Source of the DNA: Antennarius striatus
Lineage: Eukaryota > Chordata > Actinopteri > Lophiiformes > Antennariidae
Direction: 5' to 3'
NCBI RefSeq assembly: GCF_040054535.1
Contig: NC_090789.1
Location: forward strand, 1,217,697-1,281,696
DNA length: 64,000 nt
In this document: piece after piece, positions 11,862 through 26,261 of the stretch
Layout: each line of letters begins with the position of its first letter
Position numbering within the stretch: the first letter of the stretch is position 1
The notes under the pieces: model-generated
What the model saw: only the letters and a program-made list of their open reading frames with translations
Database searches by the model: none
Told to the model about the DNA's origin: nothing
Made by a program: the position numbers and the translations under genes

Positions 11862-14512
11862 AGGTGACTCCAGGTAACGGACCCACTGGAGTTGTGTGGT
11901 TTGGTTCCTGGGCGGTCCACTGACCTGCACCTTGAGCAGCCTCCCGCTGTAGGACTTGAAGTAGCTGTAGTAGATCTTACTCATGGTGTCCACGTACTCG
12001 TCACGGATCTCCTTGGCGACCGTCCTCTCATTGGCCAACAGGAACTGGTAGAAGAACCTACAGCCAGACAGAAACACAGCAGCTGTGAGGTTTCCTCCAG
12101 ACGGTGGAGCTTCAGGAATGAATGAACAGCAGATTTCCTTCCTGCAGCTGATCGATTAATGGAGGAGAAATATCAAATATAAGAGGCCGAAAAAGAAGAG
12201 GAAGTACAGGTAGTCCTCAACATACAAACACAATCAGTTCTGAGAGGATGAATCGTTCATAAATTGAATTGTTCGTAAGTCGTTTTTTATGAAATTTTAA
12301 TCTGTAATCTCCATCTGAGGTCATTTAAATGTCATTACTACTGTAAATACTAAAGTAATCCCATTACTACTGTAAATACTACAGTAATGTCATTACTACT
12401 GTAAATACTAAAGTAAGGTGATTACTACTGTAAATACTAAAGTAACGTGATTACTACTGTAAATACTAAAGTAATGTCATTAGTACTCTAATACTAAAGT
12501 AATCCCATTACTCCCCACCTGTACTTCAGCAGTGTGTTCTGAGGGATCTGGTAGTTGGTCATGGGTTTCCTGAAGGAGTAGATCTTCTGGAGGATGAACT
12601 CTCTGATCTTGGACACGGCCTGAAGGGAACAGGAGGGTTCAGACCCCACCGGTCAGACCGGACCCCCCCTGCCCCCCCCAGCGGCTCACCTTCAGCTTCA
12701 GCCGGTCCACGATGTCCTGGATGTCGGAGCAGGCCAGCGTCTCCCTGAAGCTCAGCTCTTTGGCGAAGTTGATCTTGTTGTTGAGCTCGTGGAGCTGCTC
12801 CAGGAAGTCCTGCTCCGTCACGGGGGTGTCCAGGATGGTGCTGCAACCACAGGAACGCCTCAGACTTCCTCCACACACACACACACACACACACACGCTT
12901 ACACCTCATGAATCCGCCCCCACTCACGAGATCATGGCCCCCGGCACCACCAGCTCGTCCACCAGCTGGCTGAGGTGGCTGCGCACCGCCTGCCTGTTCT
13001 TCAGGCGGACGTTCATGCTGACCGACTGCTGCTGGAGCGTCTGGATCTCGCTGCTGATGGACGACAGGTCGCTCTGGAAGCCGCTCAGCATCCCCTCCAT
13101 GCGCTGACGCAGACAGGAAACCAACGTCAAGCAAAGGAAATGCTCCATCAGCAGTGCATTGTGGGATTGGGACGGATTCTGACCTCCAGGATGGAGTCAC
13201 AGGCAGTGATCTGGTTGTGCAGGAGCGCAATGTTCTGACTCTCCTTGATGTCTGACAGGTGGACAGTCAGGAAAACAACATTGGAGCGTTCATTCATTCA
13301 TCTTTTCATCTGTTTCTTACGCTTTTGTGGGTCACAGGGGTTGCTGGAGCCAATCCCAGCAGACTTGTGAGAGCGATTGTGCTTAGAAGACAGACCAAAC
13401 ACGTTGTCGTGACTCCCTCTGACGTGATGAAGGATACAGTCTTTGATGGAGGCCTGTTCAATCCTCTGCAGCTCTGACTCCACCTGTTTGGAGTACTGAC
13501 GGAGGTCGACGCCCTGGAGACAGATGAAGGAGAAACCTCAGTCACTTGATGGCATTCGGTTTGGTTTCAGAACTCATGAAGGTGTTTTCACACAAAAACC
13601 TGGATATATATGGGTGTGGGTTTACAACGACAATGACAGTAGAGCTGAATCTCATCTTGTAACCTCATATTTAACGCAGGTAGCTTTGACACAATATTCA
13701 GAGTTCTTCAGTCTGGTATTTCCTACCGTTTTCAGCGCCTCCTTCATGAGGTCATCCTCAAGGTTGGCCTGGATGTGAACTAACATGAAACAGGAACAGC
13801 ATCAGTGTGAGATTACACTTCTTTTCTAAGAGAACTGAATGAAATATGTGATTGAGGGGAGTTGTGACATCAAACTTTACGGTTCCTCCATGTCTGAGAT
13901 GTTGAGTCGGAATATACTTTTTAAAAATACAAGGGTTTGTAAAAAGAGCAATTCAAATGTGATTCTCTTTGTAACATAAGGAGACTGTTTAATGACAGCT
14001 GTTGTCTTACTGTCCACTTCATCCAAAATGAACTCATCAGTGGTGAGATCCAGTTCTCCAAGGTTTAGGTTAGGAATGTCTGCATCACTCTTCGACAAAA
14101 ACAAAACGACACAATCAGATACTGAAGTCAAAATAACAACTATTTCTTTGATGAATGACTTCATGAAAGAAAATTACATTAATTTAATTAATTATATTTA
14201 GTTTATAGAAATTAGTTAATTACATTAATTTAGTTAATTCGACTAAATTGAATTGATTTAGTCGAACAGCTAACCCATTGGACACCTATTTGTTTAACAC
14301 ATGACTTCACATTGATTTGACAGGATGCTAACAGCTACATTAGCTTCGAACAACATAAAACAAATACTTTCGTTTTTCCCATAAAATGGACTAAGGTACA
14401 ATAAACGCAGTGTTACCTCGTCGTTTAAATACGCCATGGCCATTTCTGTCGGGTTTCTAGCTGTGTTTACATCGGAACCAGCTCCAAACGAATCTACAGC
14501 TGCCTCCGCCAT
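8043..14512 (-). CDS. vps52: Vps52, subunit of GARP/EARP tethering complexes
   Basis: Twenty minus-strand exons encode a protein very close to human VPS52: 14417-14512, 14011-14089, 13727-13779, 13438-13513, 13184-13251, 12928-13103, 12690-12840, 12519-12619, 11925-12057, 11725-11782, 11222-11355, 10988-11143, 10148-10266, 9952-10075, 9764-9860, 9403-9510, 9234-9299, 8815-8926, 8266-8385 and 8043-8189. Landmarks include MAEAAVDSFGAGSD, LTTDEFILDEVD, KIREFILQKIYSFRKPM, GFFSKPSLKSRNTIF, EFIEEILSPPFGG and the C-terminus HHLMVEVKKHKPNF. Vps52 is a coiled-coil CATCHR-family subunit shared by GARP (endosome to trans-Golgi tethering) and EARP (recycling endosomes). Introns 4 and 10 have U12-type signals, and intron 10 is AT-AC. 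The gene is head to head with rps18. A likely poly(A) signal is near 7899-7904. Confidence 0.96.
8699..8813. repeat. (CA)n interrupted microsatellite in vps52 intron 18
   Basis: ACAC tracts broken by regular CCCAAA units lie directly beside the exon ending at 8815. On the coding strand this is a TG tract just after the 5' splice site. Confidence 0.9.
9870..9943. repeat. Opposed (CA)n and (TG)n tracts in vps52 intron 14
   Basis: A CA tract at about 9869-9893 is followed after a short spacer by a TG tract at about 9916-9943. They are complementary, so the intron could fold into a hairpin. Confidence 0.85.
10361..10899. mobile_element. MITE-like element with inverted ends, copy 1 (vps52 intron 12)
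   Basis: The left end reads GCTAGTCCTCAACGTACAAAC and the right end TGTTCGTATGTTGAGGACTTGC, which are inverted repeats. The interior has short repeats around TAGTAATGACATTACT. It is the same family as copies at 12207-12515 and 19153-19577. No coding capacity is seen. Confidence 0.65.
11386..11698. repeat. 20-bp minisatellite filling a vps52 intron
   Basis: About 15 tandem copies of a 20-base unit, AGGTGTGTGTGTCCAGCTGG, with an A/G switch in CCAACTGG versus CCAGCTGG between copies and one shortened copy near 11647. It occupies most of the 369-base AT-AC intron at 11356-11724. Confidence 0.95.
11788..11860. repeat. (CA)n microsatellite in vps52 intron 9
   Basis: A pure CA dinucleotide tract of over 70 bases, starting a few bases upstream (on the gene strand) of the exon that begins at 11782. 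Confidence 0.95.
12207..12515. mobile_element. MITE-like element, copy 2, truncated (vps52 intron 8)
   Basis: It begins with AGGTAGTCCTCAACATACAA and continues through GTTCGTAAGTCG into repeated ATTACTACTGTAAATACTAAAGTAAT units. The other end is missing next to the exon that ends at 12519. Confidence 0.6.
13285..13372. repeat. L2/Maui-type LINE 3' fragment in vps52 intron 4
   Basis: TTCATTCATCTTTTCATCTG, then GGGTCACAGGGGTTGCTGGAG and CCAATCCCAGCAGACTTG, is the 3' end signature of a very common fish dispersed repeat that I recall as L2/Maui-like. The related longer copy is at 25680-25990. Confidence 0.5.
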
Positions 14513-14846
14513 TGCAGCGACTTGACAGAGAAGTAAAACAAAAACTACAGAAGAAACGTTCCGCCTCGTCTTCCTTGAAAGCCCAAAAAATATTTTTGCA
14601 ACAATGAATGCCACACGAATATGATAATTTTTTTATTTTAGAAATACATAACTAATAAAACATGAATTAAACATATTTAACAATTATACACGAAATATAC
14701 AATTACTTAATTTTTTTAAAATCTCGCCGGTGCTTGTTTATTTCTTGTCGGACATATTTAAGTAACGGACTAACTTTCTTTCACCGGCAGCATCAAACTC
14801 TCGCGAGATCTGTGTGACTTCCTCTTCGCACGGAACGAACTCCAAG
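14513..14846. promoter_or_regulatory. Shared divergent promoter of vps52 and rps18
   Basis: Only 334 bases separate the two start codons. The palindrome TCTCGCGAGA at 14799-14808 is the element bound by BANP at CpG promoters. A pyrimidine run (CTTCCTCTTCG, near 14818) is a plausible 5' TOP start of rps18 mRNA. Confidence 0.65.
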
Positions 14847-17215
<2,369 letters not shown>

Positions 17216-17249
17216 ACCTCCCTGCTTCCTGTTTGTTTCAATAAAACCT

Positions 17250-18288
17250 CATCGAACCGAATCACGCCTCCGTGATCAGATCTGTTCATCAGGGTGGGTC
17301 TATTTTCATGCATAAGAACCCAGAATCTGCAGCAAACGTGTTGTTTTTGTGTTTATTGTGCTGCATCGCTGACAGAATATAGTGGAATCACACAGCAGAG
17401 GGAAAGAGAATATTGCATTAATAATGTACAATAATTCATAAAAACAGGGAAGGTAGCAAAACTTGCATGGCTGCAGGAATTATAAAGTGCATCAAGACAA
17501 GTAGAGCAAAGGTCAAAGGTCAAACCCAACAGAACCGACGGCCGAGAGGCTCATGCAAAAAACAAGACGTTTAAAAAATGTTGAAATATTCACGGTGGTC
17601 CTAAAACTGTTCCTGCAAACGAACGGATTAAAGATGAAATCAGTCGCTTCAGTCAGATTTTCTGTTAAATTCTGCATAAATCAATTAAAAACTTTATTTT
17701 CTGATTTTACAACCAGAAACTAAAGTGCGAGATGGAATCCAAGTGAAATGTTCTGTCCTGAACGTGAGATTTTTTACATTTCTGAAAAACAATAATTAAG
17801 ATTAAATACAACTTTCTAAGAATTAAAGGTAAAAATATTGGTGCTAATATTTTGGAATATAAATTATATGCGACCTTAATTTTGCTATTTCAAAGAAAAG
17901 TCCCCAAAATTTTAACTATCTCCATCTGCTCGTCTCCATGGTGATGGAAAGTCTTTTGTAAGTCCGAGCCTCGCTGACGATGTGACGGCTGGAAATGAAC
18001 CAACCGGTTCTGGATCAACTTTTACCTTTTTTTTGTGTTTTAAATTTTTTAAACAAACTGGAGGCTCTGCCTAAACTTGAAATGTCTTTAACTGGATAAA
18101 TATCAGATTATAAACTGTAGGTGAACGGATCCGTGAAGAACGTGAACGCGTCTCGTCGCCGTGACGACTGCTTACCTCAGATCAGTCTGACAAACGTGTT
18201 GAAGCGGCCGTCTGTTCAAATTCCAGTAAAAAAAACACAAAAGAAATCAAACTTCATCTGTTAAATTAACATTTGCTGATCCGGAGCT
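17250..18288 (-). other. Probable ring1 3' UTR and convergent spacer
   Basis: No coding signal. Reverse-strand AATAAA hexamers occur near 17352-17357 and 17693-17698, so ring1 transcripts probably end here, within roughly 100 bases of the rps18 poly(A) signal. Confidence 0.5.
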
Positions 18289-20631
18289 TCACGCCTCCCT
18301 CTGGGGGGGGAGGGGAAGGGGCGGAGTCTTCTGCGGCGGTGGCGGCTCCTTGGTCGGGGCGTAGAACAGCTCCAGAGGCCGCCGCACCTTCCAGAACTTC
18401 TCGTTGACCAACTCCAGAGTCAGAGACCCGTTCAGCGTCTGAGGAGGAAGAGCGATTAAGAGCGGGGTCAGAGGTCATCCGACGAGAACGGGTCGGAACC
18501 AGAACCCGGCGCCACTCACGGAGTACTGCCCTCCTCTGGTCATGATGTAGATGGTGTACTGTTTCTCGCTGACGTTGCTCAGACTTGATCCGTCTCCACT
18601 TCCTGTCATTCCACTTCCTGTTCCTGTCCCTCCTCCCTCGTTCCTCCCCCGGTCCTCCGCCCCCCCGTTGGAGCGCCCCTCCTCTAGCGCCACCCGCAGG
18701 GCGAGGTACTTGGACAGGTGGTCCACGGTGGCGTTGGCCGTCGTCTTCACGTACCTGCAGACACATCGATGAGAGGCGAACGCCAGAAAACTGGGCGAGG
18801 CAGGAGGGCGGGGCTCACCTAGTCTGGCTGTAGTCCTGTGCGTGGACCAGCTGTGGGTGTGGCCTAAACACCAGCTCAATCTCGGAGCCCGGCCCCTCTC
18901 GGTGGGGCCTCAGCGGGGGGGTGGGGCAGCTGCTGTCTGCCTCGCCGGCTGAGCCATCATCCGACGCCCGCGGACGCTTGCGACTCGGACCCGCCTCCGA
19001 GGGGGTGTGGTTAGACGGGTGAGGGGTGTGCGAGGGGGCGGAGTCGTGCGACAGGTGCGAGCGGGCGTCGCCGTTCTCTTCCCCACCGCTGAAGGTGGTG
19101 TTGTCGCTTTCCTGAGTGGGTTTCTTCACCCGGTGGTTCCTGCAGGGCAGAAACAGGTAGTTCTCAACTTATGAACATTCAGAGATACAAACAAACACAC
19201 TTCAACATGTCCGACTATCGTCCTGCAGTTCGTCCTTAAAACAATCAGGTGAATCACGAGTAGTAATGAGATTACTTTAGTTTTTGGAGCAGTAATTACA
19301 TTAGTATTTAGAGGAGTATAGACATTACTTTAAATAATGATGTCATAGAGTAGTAATGACATTACTTTAGTATTTACAGTAGTAATGATATTACTGTAGT
19401 ATTTAGAATATTAATGACATTACTTTATGACATTACATTAGTATTTAGAGTAGTAATGACATTTAAATGACCTCATATGGAGATTATAGATTGAAATTTA
19501 ATAAATAATGACTTACGAACAATTCAACTTACAAACAACCTCTCAGAACCGGCTGTGTTCATAAGTTGAGGACTACCTGTGGAACCTTCCATTCAGGTGA
19601 CTATTCTACTGGTTAATGTGTAGGCAGTCCCCGGGGGGCTCCACCTGTCCGCCCCCACCTCTCAGACCTGTAGCGGGCCTGCTGCCGGAGCCCCTCCTCG
19701 ATGCTGGAGCTCAGCGCCTCCTTGTTGTGCAGCCGGTTGAGCCGCTCCAGGATGCGCCGCTGGTGAGCCTCGTACTCGTCCCGGCTCGGGTAGATCTTAG
19801 AGATCAGCGCGTCGAAGTTGGCGTCGCGGCGCAGCGAACGCCTGGAGATCAGCTTCTTCCTGCAGGTCGGACACTCCTTGTTCCTGCGAGGGGAGGAGCT
19901 CGATCAGTTTCACGGATTGTGAACACCACCGTCGCCGTGGAGATTCATCTCCAGTGCTCACCCCGATCTCAGCGCCGTGACGATGCAGTCGGAGCAGAAG
20001 CGGTGCAGACACTCTTTGGTCGTCATGGTGTTCTTCAGCATGTCCAGACAGATGGGACACATCAGCTCGCTGTGCAGAGAGCGGGGCGACACCGCCACCT
20101 CCGTCCCGTCCACGATGGCCTCCTGAGCAGCAACGCGGAAGTTATCAGACGTGATGGAGATCTGACTGACGCCTCGAGAGGAAATTTAAAAAAACAAAAC
20201 GAAATTCCCTGGAATAATCGGCTGACACCGCATCTCGTTCTTTACCACGTGTTGGTGGATGGATACAACATCAGTGAGACCGCATCTCGTTCTTTACCAC
20301 GTGTTGGTGGATGGATACAACATCAGTGAGACTGCATCTCGTTCTTTACCACGTGTTGGTGGACGGATACAACATCAGTGAGACCGGGACTCGCTCTCGT
20401 TGGTGTAAAGACGCAGCTCGTGTGTTCGCGTGACTTTTGCGTTTCTTTTCATTGTTTATCATTGTTTACATGACATATATAATAAATTATACACAGGTAA
20501 AGTCTGCGTGTCTATTAGTTGTTAAAAATGTTTTTGTTTTCATAATTTTGGGGGTTTGATGATTTTCTACGAGATATGAACAGATTAAACTCAAATCTCA
20601 AGGTACAGCAGTCTATGACAACACTCACCAG

Positions 20632-20702
<71 letters not shown>

Positions 20703-20795
20703 CTCTCTCTCTCTCACCTGGGGGCTCCTGTGCAGCTCGTACAGACTCAGCTCCCAGGTCTTACTGGGAGTCTGGATGTTTACTGGAGCTGCCAT
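18289..20795 (-). CDS. ring1: RING1, Polycomb PRC1 E3 ubiquitin ligase
   Basis: Six minus-strand coding exons: 20718-20795, 19962-20122, 19668-19883, 18819-19139, 18520-18754 and 18289-18438. The N-terminus [20 protein letters not shown] leads into a C3HC4 RING finger ([29 protein letters not shown]), followed by [19 protein letters not shown] low-complexity Ser/Gly/Pro-rich middle contains the basic GPSRKRPRA. The C-terminal RAWUL domain ([10 protein letters not shown] through [23 protein letters not shown]) binds CBX and RYBP partners. The protein monoubiquitinates histone H2A in the nucleus. The acidic and glycine-rich middle and the position next to rps18/vps52 favour ring1 over rnf2. The extra Pro-rich tail after YAPTKEP (to the stop at 18289) is slightly longer than in the human protein as I remember it. 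Confidence 0.95.
19153..19577. mobile_element. MITE-like element, copy 3, both ends present (ring1 intron)
   Basis: The left end is CAGGTAGTTCTCAACTTATG and the right end CATAAGTTGAGGACTACCTG, which are inverted repeats of about 20 bases. The inside holds tandem TAGTAATGACATTACTTTAG units. It is the best-preserved member of the family in this window. Confidence 0.7.
20226..20396. repeat. 52-bp tandem repeat block in ring1 intron 1
   Basis: About three copies of a 52-base unit containing CATCTCGTTCTTTACCACGT and GGATACAACATCAGTGAGAC. The unit and its right flank (to about 20560) recur in meaf6 at 39127-39540, so this is a mobile repeat with an internal minisatellite. Confidence 0.85.
20632..20717. 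repeat. (CT)n-(CA)n-(CT)n microsatellite beside ring1 exon 1
   Basis: CT and CA dinucleotide tracts reach to within a base of the splice donor of the first coding exon (20718), so on the gene strand they form the start of intron 1. Confidence 0.9.
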
Positions 20796-21479
20796 GACTG
20801 CAGGCTGTCAGGAGAGAGGAAACACTGGTTATTGTTCCACTCATCTCCACTCATCAGTGGGATTCATCTCTTCATCCACTCGCGAGCTGGAAAACAACTC
20901 AGTCCCTCGATGAACATCAGGTTTACAGTCAGAATCTACAGTCATGGAGCCTTCATGGAACTTCAAGCCTCTACTAATCAAATAAACGATTGTCTTCTGA
21001 TGGATCTTTAAGGCCTGAGACTGAATCAGGCATTATCAGTAGATTACCGAGTCAGGTGTGGAATAGATCACAATCTGGGGCATTCACAAATTATTGCAAG
21101 AGAAACAACAACATAGAGCTAGAATTTCATTTAAAAGACAAGCAAACGTAACAATACCACAATAGGTCGATGCAGTTCGGTGACTATTATGGGATGCATT
21201 TTATCGCGATAAAACGTGAGACCTGCAAACACTCCACACACAAAAAACTTCTTCCTGACGGTTTTAGTCGACAAAGAAGTTTATAAAGTTGTGTTTACAC
21301 ACACGTTTAACCCAGAAATGCAGAAATCTTCCTGATTTTACGTGAAGACTTTTCAGGAGAGAGAAAAGAAGGCAGGAATCCCAACTCCAACCTGACGGGA
21401 GTGACGGACAGCTGACCGGAGCCTGGACCCCCTCCCCCTACGCAAACAAACAGCCTCCGGAAAACTACTCAACCACCGC

Positions 21480-21660
21480 CCCGCGACGATTTCCGCTCGT
21501 TACCTTCTTCCGGTCCTCGTCTCGCCGTCACAACGGAGCTTTCTAGTGATAGCTGGTCCCCGCTCGCAGATTAAATTCTGCAAAAAGCTCAAGAGCGCAA
21601 TGTTTTCTAGCCCCACCTGCTAGCTAACATTAGCCGCCGCCATCTTTCTTCTTCTTCTTC
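21480..21660 (-). promoter_or_regulatory. Probable ring1 promoter and 5' UTR region
   Basis: A CpG-richer stretch upstream of ring1 ends in CGCCGCCATCTTTCTTCTTC, with the YY1-type core CCGCCATCTT. The exact start and 5' UTR splicing could not be fixed. Confidence 0.4.
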
Positions 21661-24600
21661 TCCCCTTGGATGCTGCGATTTGTGGCAGGATACAGCGCCG
21701 CTCTGAGCAGCAGTGACCCCTAGCGGCCAGTTGACGCATTACAACACTAAGTAGGTAGGTAGATAGGGAGGTAGTTATTTGATTTCATTTGTTATAGCGG
21801 ATGACAGATACATAAATACATAGAATTAAATTTAATTTAATAAAAAAAATTGAATAAAAAAATTATTCTACTGATACCAAACTGGGAAATCTACAGAATG
21901 AACATAATGACCTGAAAATTTATTTTTCCCTGTTATTCCTTTTTGTCAACAAAAATCATGCTTCTATTTTTAAGACGTTTCGCTTTCTTCTGCCCCATTT
22001 ACCCAACTTTGAATATCAGCTAATTGAAGATATGCCCGACATCTAAAGTTAAACCAATCAGCCTGAGCTCTGTGAGTCATAATGACGGTTATTTCAACAC
22101 AGGTATCTCAAACAAAGCTTTGTTCTTGCCAAAGTGATGACAGAACAGGACATGATACAGAATAACATGTAAAGAATCCATGTACACCAACTGGTTTGAT
22201 AGGACTCAGTTTGTGTCCAACTGGCAGTAAGTGCCAATAAAAGCCAAGAGCACTGTCGTCATAGATTGTTCTCTTATCACAACTATGCTTAAATAAAGCA
22301 TAAGGAATCCAGGTGTGCAATTTTAACTGAACTAACACAGTTAAACAGGGTTTCCAAAGCAAAGGTGGTGACTCTGGACAAATGGGATAAACAACATAGA
22401 AAAATATGAAATCAGCACATTTTATTAATATAAAACAGGATAGGTCACTATGACATGATCTAACTCACAGTGATCATGGTTTTCATTTTGCAGTGGTGAA
22501 AAAGTCTGTATAGGTTCTTTATATGAAACTTCACCAAAATCTAATGCATTCTTTCTTTGCCCAAGACTGATTCTAAACCACATTGTGTAGAAAACATTCA
22601 GGAGTTTCTGCACAATCTCACAAACCAATGTATGACTTCAGTGTGATTATAAGGATATTTATAACTCTACCCACATACGTAAAAAAAACACATTCCTTAT
22701 CTATGAGCCAGAATCGTTTCGCTCCAGTAGCTTCAAAAGAAATGTTGAGGCACCCGTACATAAACTGAACCTTTGAAATATTCTAAAGGCCTATACTTTT
22801 TATTTTCAATTGAGAAGGAGAGAAATAATCCTGTTTAATTTCTTTTTTATTTTATTTTTCAATGTATTGGGGGGAGGAGGGGAATGGGTTGCTGATTTAA
22901 TTCTGCCTTGTTTTGATAAAATATCTGCATATCTGCAATTTCATTTTGCTTGACATTCTGTGTGCTGCTTGTCAAAACTGGGTCACGTAATGTTTCTCTT
23001 GGCTCAATCAGAAGTGAACTCATTGCACGAGAGATTTCAGAAGTGCAAACGCTTCCGAGCACGAGATTGAGATCTTGATCAAAATTCAGTTGTGCACAGT
23101 ATTAGTGCACTAAGAAACCTAGGTGTGTTTTGCCCCTTTCTTATTGATTTAATCATAATGTTGGTAAAATGTGAAACACAAATGATTTTTGTCAAAATGT
23201 AACTGTCTGTCTGTCTGTCTGTCTGTCTGTCTTAGTTTGCCTTTTTCCATTTGTGTCTGTGTTAAATACACCACAGTAAGATGTACAGAAACAGATATGA
23301 GGGTTGAAAGCTTTCACCTTCCGACCAACCTGACATCAAAGCCTCACATTCCTTTCCACTAAAATGGAAATTCTCTAAGTTCTCATGAGAAACGCTCTGA
23401 GAAAACACTTAAAGCACTTGACCTGAGAACACTTGAGGGTATAAATACATGAAAACCTTCACTTGACAGCCATAATCTCAGAGAGTTACTGCTGTGTGTC
23501 TCTCTTGTTCTGGATACTTTGCATTTGCAACACTCAACTTCAGGTTAACCTTTTGTCGTTAACTTGTTACTAACTTGAGGAAACATCAAGCCTACTCAAG
23601 TCAGGTCACCAATCAGAGCCCATAAAGGGTAGAGATGGAAAGATTGGGCTATAGCTTGATGCTGGGTCATTTGGACCTGATGCAACACAAACGTTTTGCT
23701 GAAATGTTCACATCTAGACCTTTTTTCTCTAATTGTCCCATTTTGTTGCTGTCTTATCTGGCTCATTGCCTCTTGTCTTAGCATGCTACTGTTACCCTCA
23801 GCACAGTAGAACTGCATAAAGTCTTTGCCAACATTGTGTCATGTTCAAACAAAGGAAATGAAGGTGAAAACCAGTCAAAACAGTGTTGCACAAATGGTTA
23901 AAACACAAACACAAAATTTTGCACTTCCAGGGAATTCTTGACCCTTCAAACCACATTTTGAAAGTGTTCAGCAATATGTGACAAATTTGCTAAAATGTTT
24001 TCTTGAGCAGACGACCATTGGCTCCATTTTTAATTGCATAATTTTCGACAGAACACCTTCACCAGCATGTGTTTATTCAGAATTGGTTACCGGTACTCAG
24101 TACAGTCAACTAACTCATTAATTTTAACTATGCATACATTCCTGTAGCATTAATGCGTTTGTCCGTAGAAGCCGAGTGTCCATTGGATTAGATGGAGAAG
24201 TTTTTTATGACCTCAAAACTCGATAGTCATTGGATAAATGCCACTATTCTGTCCCGCCCCCGGATGCTCGGCTTCTCTAGGGGTGAATGGGGCATTGGGC
24301 TAGCCTTGGCCAGTCTAGACGCTAGACTGTCATTTAATGATTGAACGATCAGTTGGAAGGCGGAAACCCTTTTGATTGACAGCTATTTTGAGATATAAAT
24401 CACTTGCATAATCTGCAGTGGCACTGGAAGCTCAGTCCATCGCAGATTATAGACGTGAAGTCTGACAACAGGCTGCTACCCGTTTCTTGTTGTTTGCTTG
24501 GTGAAATTGCTTAGTTCAATAGAATTTCAACACTTCTTTGTTCAAGTTTAATACCCTTGTTCTGTCAATCATTCATACTGTTGGTTAAGTTAGGAGAGAC

Positions 24601-25679
24601 CTAGCCAGCTAGCAAGGTGTGCACAATGGTGGACAATGCAAATATTGTCGATCTGATTTTGATAGTCTTCCTTATGAGGAGAATTAAACAGCAGGGCAGA
24701 CCAACAGCTAATTGGGGTCTCCTGGTATGATGAAGTTAGCCCGCTGAATGGACGTGCTGCGATAAAGAACCTGTACTGTTGGTCGTTCGTCTTGATGAAA
24801 CTGTCTTGGATGTCTTGTTTGGTCAGAAATGGTTTTTGGGGGTCTGTCTGTATTTGATCAAGCCTATAAAAGGCGTAACAAGAGCAATGAACATGTGGAT
24901 GCACGTCAAAGGTAAGTTGCCTTGGCAACAAGCAGACAATGAAGGTGCTCGCATTCCCGAACGGCCTTATTGATATCACTTCCTTGCTTGGCCAGCAGGA
25001 GCGACCATGATGAGACTATCATCCAACAAAGGGAATTTTCCATCAGTTTCTTGTTTTGTAAGATTAGACAAGGTACCAACCTAAATGTATTCTATAGGCA
25101 CTGAAAGGAACCCACAACACAAAGGACTTTCTGAAAAAAGAGTTATTTTTTCAGGTGAAATCCTTCAAAAGAAAACATTTTGAACATTTTTTTTGTGGCT
25201 GTAGGTTCATTCAGTCCTTCAGATCCAGATCAAGTCTCTGTTCCTGACCCCAGATCTGGGGCTACAACAATTCTTATCCTCCTCGCAGGTCACATGGTTA
25301 TGCACACACAGGAAGCCAGAGAACCCAGAGAGACACTGTGAGAATAGACAAACTCTGAACACCACCCTAGAACTACTCACTGGGATTAGGGTTAATCTAT
25401 TTTAATCATACAAAGACAGCAAAAAGGAGGGGTATTGCAAGTAGTTGACTGACTCGTCTTTGTTTCAAATAGCAAAACAAGTTTAACTGCACAAGCAAAA
25501 TCACGCAGAGACTGTTTCTGCCGCGATAAACCGCCCGTTTGTCCTGATATAAATCTGCCAAGTTTGGGTAACAGCGAACACTGGACGGGGGAAGACCTGA
25601 GTGCATTCTGATGAAGATACGGGAATGAATTCAGATTGTCAGGATGTGCAATTGGATCCAGATCTGCATCAAAATTTGA
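21661..25679. other. Gene-poor 4-kb intergenic region
   Basis: No supported gene. A (CTGT)n tract lies at about 23203-23231. The segment 22080-25130 lacks CA tracts and looks like one or more old insertions, since its composition is more uniform than its flanks. Minus-strand frames such as 24590-24979 (129 residues) show no family I recognise. Confidence 0.45.
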
Positions 25680-25990
25680 GCTGTTCATTCATTCATTTTC
25701 TGTTTCTCGGGGGTTGCCGGAGTCTATCTCAGCGGACTTGTTGGATAGAGACGGGGGAGATGCTCTGAACACAACCACTCACAAACATACTCACACCTAC
25801 GGACAATTTGGAACCGATCCATTACCTCAGCTGCATGTGTTCAGAGTTGGGAGGAAGCCGGAGAACCCTGAGAGAACCCACATGGACACGGGAAGAACTA
25901 ACAAACTCTACACGGGAAGAACTCGAACCCGGAACCCTCTTGCTGTGAGGCGACAGCGCTACCGTCTGCGCCAGCCTGTCGCACATAATT
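25680..25990. repeat. L2/Maui-like dispersed repeat with tRNA-like end
   Basis: TTCATTCATTTTCTGTTTCTC, GGGGGTTGCCGGAGTCTATC, CACACCTACGGACAATTTGG and GGGAGGAAGCCGGAGAACC appear in the usual order of a repeat found in most teleost genomes. The right end, on the minus strand, gives the B-box-like GGGTTCGAG and GCTGTCGCCTCACAGCAAGA. Confidence 0.6.
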
Positions 25991-26261
25991 TGAGCCGTTC
26001 CGCACAAAATTACTGAAGCAGAAGTATTTAAATATATTTATTTGATTGCATCAAGCGGAGTCATCATGTGTCAGAATGGATAAGTAACATTTTCATGTAT
26101 GCAATTATTGATTTATACTAGTCTTCATTGCAGTTTCAATTAATAAATAGAGTAAATCAAGTCATTTTTAAGGAGAAAGACATCAACGAATACTGATCAA
26201 CAGCAATAAATTATGGAGAAAATAGAATTAGGTGCAAAGTTTGTCATTTGAGTCCAAGTAT

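Noticed and set aside
11244-11923. Long plus-strand and minus-strand frames over the 20-bp minisatellite and CA tract
   Set aside because: They are products of a stop-free tandem repeat inside a vps52 intron; the real exons on the minus strand explain the region.
24590-24979. 129-residue minus-strand frame
   Set aside because: No domain recognised, no splice-linked neighbours and repeat-like surroundings; possibly a transposon remnant but not supported.
21000-26000. miR-219 hairpin, which lies near RING1 in human
   Set aside because: I looked for the mature miR-219 sequence on both strands by eye and did not find it.
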